In this document: positions 63,914-64,000 of the stretch, in pieces
How positions within the stretch are numbered: position 1 is the stretch's first letter
Layout: each line of letters begins with the position of its first letter
Assembly (NCBI GenBank): GCA_008123405.1
Contig: VSSA01000007.1
Coordinates: forward strand, 158,343 to 222,342
DNA length: 64,000 nt
Origin: Nocardioides sp. BGMRC 2183
GTDB taxonomy: Bacteria; Actinomycetota; Actinomycetes; Propionibacteriales; Nocardioidaceae
Direction: 5' to 3'
The notes under the pieces: generated by a model
Seen by the model: only the letters and a program-made list of their open reading frames with translations
The model's database searches: none
Told to the model about the DNA's origin: nothing
Made by a program: the position numbers and the translations under genes

Positions 63914-64000
63914 TCAGCATCGTTGTCGGTGGTGGAGGACCCATTCGGTGTCGGTGTGGCGGGTGAGGGTGAAGCGTTCGTTGTGGGCGGTGCGGTGGTG
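63914..64000 (-). CDS. C-terminal fragment, possible HNH endonuclease/DUF222 protein
   Basis: Only the last 28 residues before a TGA are visible on the minus strand; the rest is outside the window. The run HHRTAHNERFTLTRHTDTEW resembles the tail that follows the HNH motif in actinobacterial DUF222/HNH proteins (C-x2-H-H-R-x2-H). The assignment is weak because the catalytic part is missing. Confidence 0.35.
   Translation of the reverse strand, partial: HHRTAHNERFTLTRHTDTEWVLHHRQRC

Overview
The window is a high-GC actinobacterial chromosome segment. Many starts are GTG, 4-bp ATGA/GTGA overlaps are common, and both tRNA genes lack an encoded CCA. A backbone matches the Mycobacterium tuberculosis Rv1331-Rv1341 neighbourhood: clpS, DUF2017, mec, cysO, cysM, murI, MBL-fold hydrolase, rph, rdgB. 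Gene content, two-component/ABC cassettes and surface-polysaccharide genes suggest a Nocardioidaceae-type organism (Nocardioides or a relative). That genus-level assignment is inference.

Layout. 1-21354: the conserved backbone, split by inserted modules. These are a tripartite tricarboxylate transporter operon with a universal stress protein (1264-4752) and a divergent CitA/CitB-like two-component system (4888-7289), a NYN-domain protein, and two LuxR-type two-component/ABC-2 exporter cassettes (8863-12419 and 16299-19944). A secreted phosphodiesterase (13482-14516) sits between cysM and murI. A compact nested inverted-repeat element lies at 7289-7448. 21379-29867: tRNA-Leu(TAG), a Bcp peroxiredoxin, a DUF3618 protein, an orphan GroES-like protein, a sulfatase lipoprotein, the PafB/PafC DNA-damage regulators, a DUF2786 protein with an HExxH-like site, a DoxX-like protein and an NCS2 uracil/xanthine permease. 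29989-32444: a membrane-anchored or secreted protein with two almost identical 104-residue blocks, and an LCP-family cell-wall ligase.

32621-62758 is a large surface-polysaccharide locus, mostly on the + strand and tightly coupled. It holds a sugar epimerase, a nucleotide-sugar dehydrogenase, four glycosyltransferases, asparagine synthase, a fused dehydrogenase/Gfo-Idh-MocA protein, a heparinase-like protein, two Wzz-type proteins whose kinase-like domains have lost the ATP-binding motif, a Wzy-like polymerase, a pyruvyl transferase, a Wzx-like flippase, a beta-helix lipoprotein, a PAP2 phosphatase and an acyltransferase. A second block (56023-62758) has a CDP-sugar cytidylyltransferase, a C-methyltransferase-like protein, an SDR, a PIG-L deacetylase, a class III aminotransferase and a DUF4910 protein. 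It looks like a pathway for an unusual modified sugar. No polyprenyl-phosphate sugar-1-phosphate transferase (the initiating enzyme) and no rmlA/B/D are present, so the locus depends on genes outside the window.

The right edge has a secreted GH12-like glycosidase, tRNA-Lys(CTT) and the end of a possible HNH/DUF222 protein. No intergenic gap exceeds about 300 bases. The most unusual signals are: a 17-bp motif shared by three intergenic sites of the polysaccharide locus; the 312-bp direct repeat inside 29989-31299; the nested inverted repeat at 7289-7448; the paired Wzz/pseudo-kinase proteins; and the CDP-sugar cassette.
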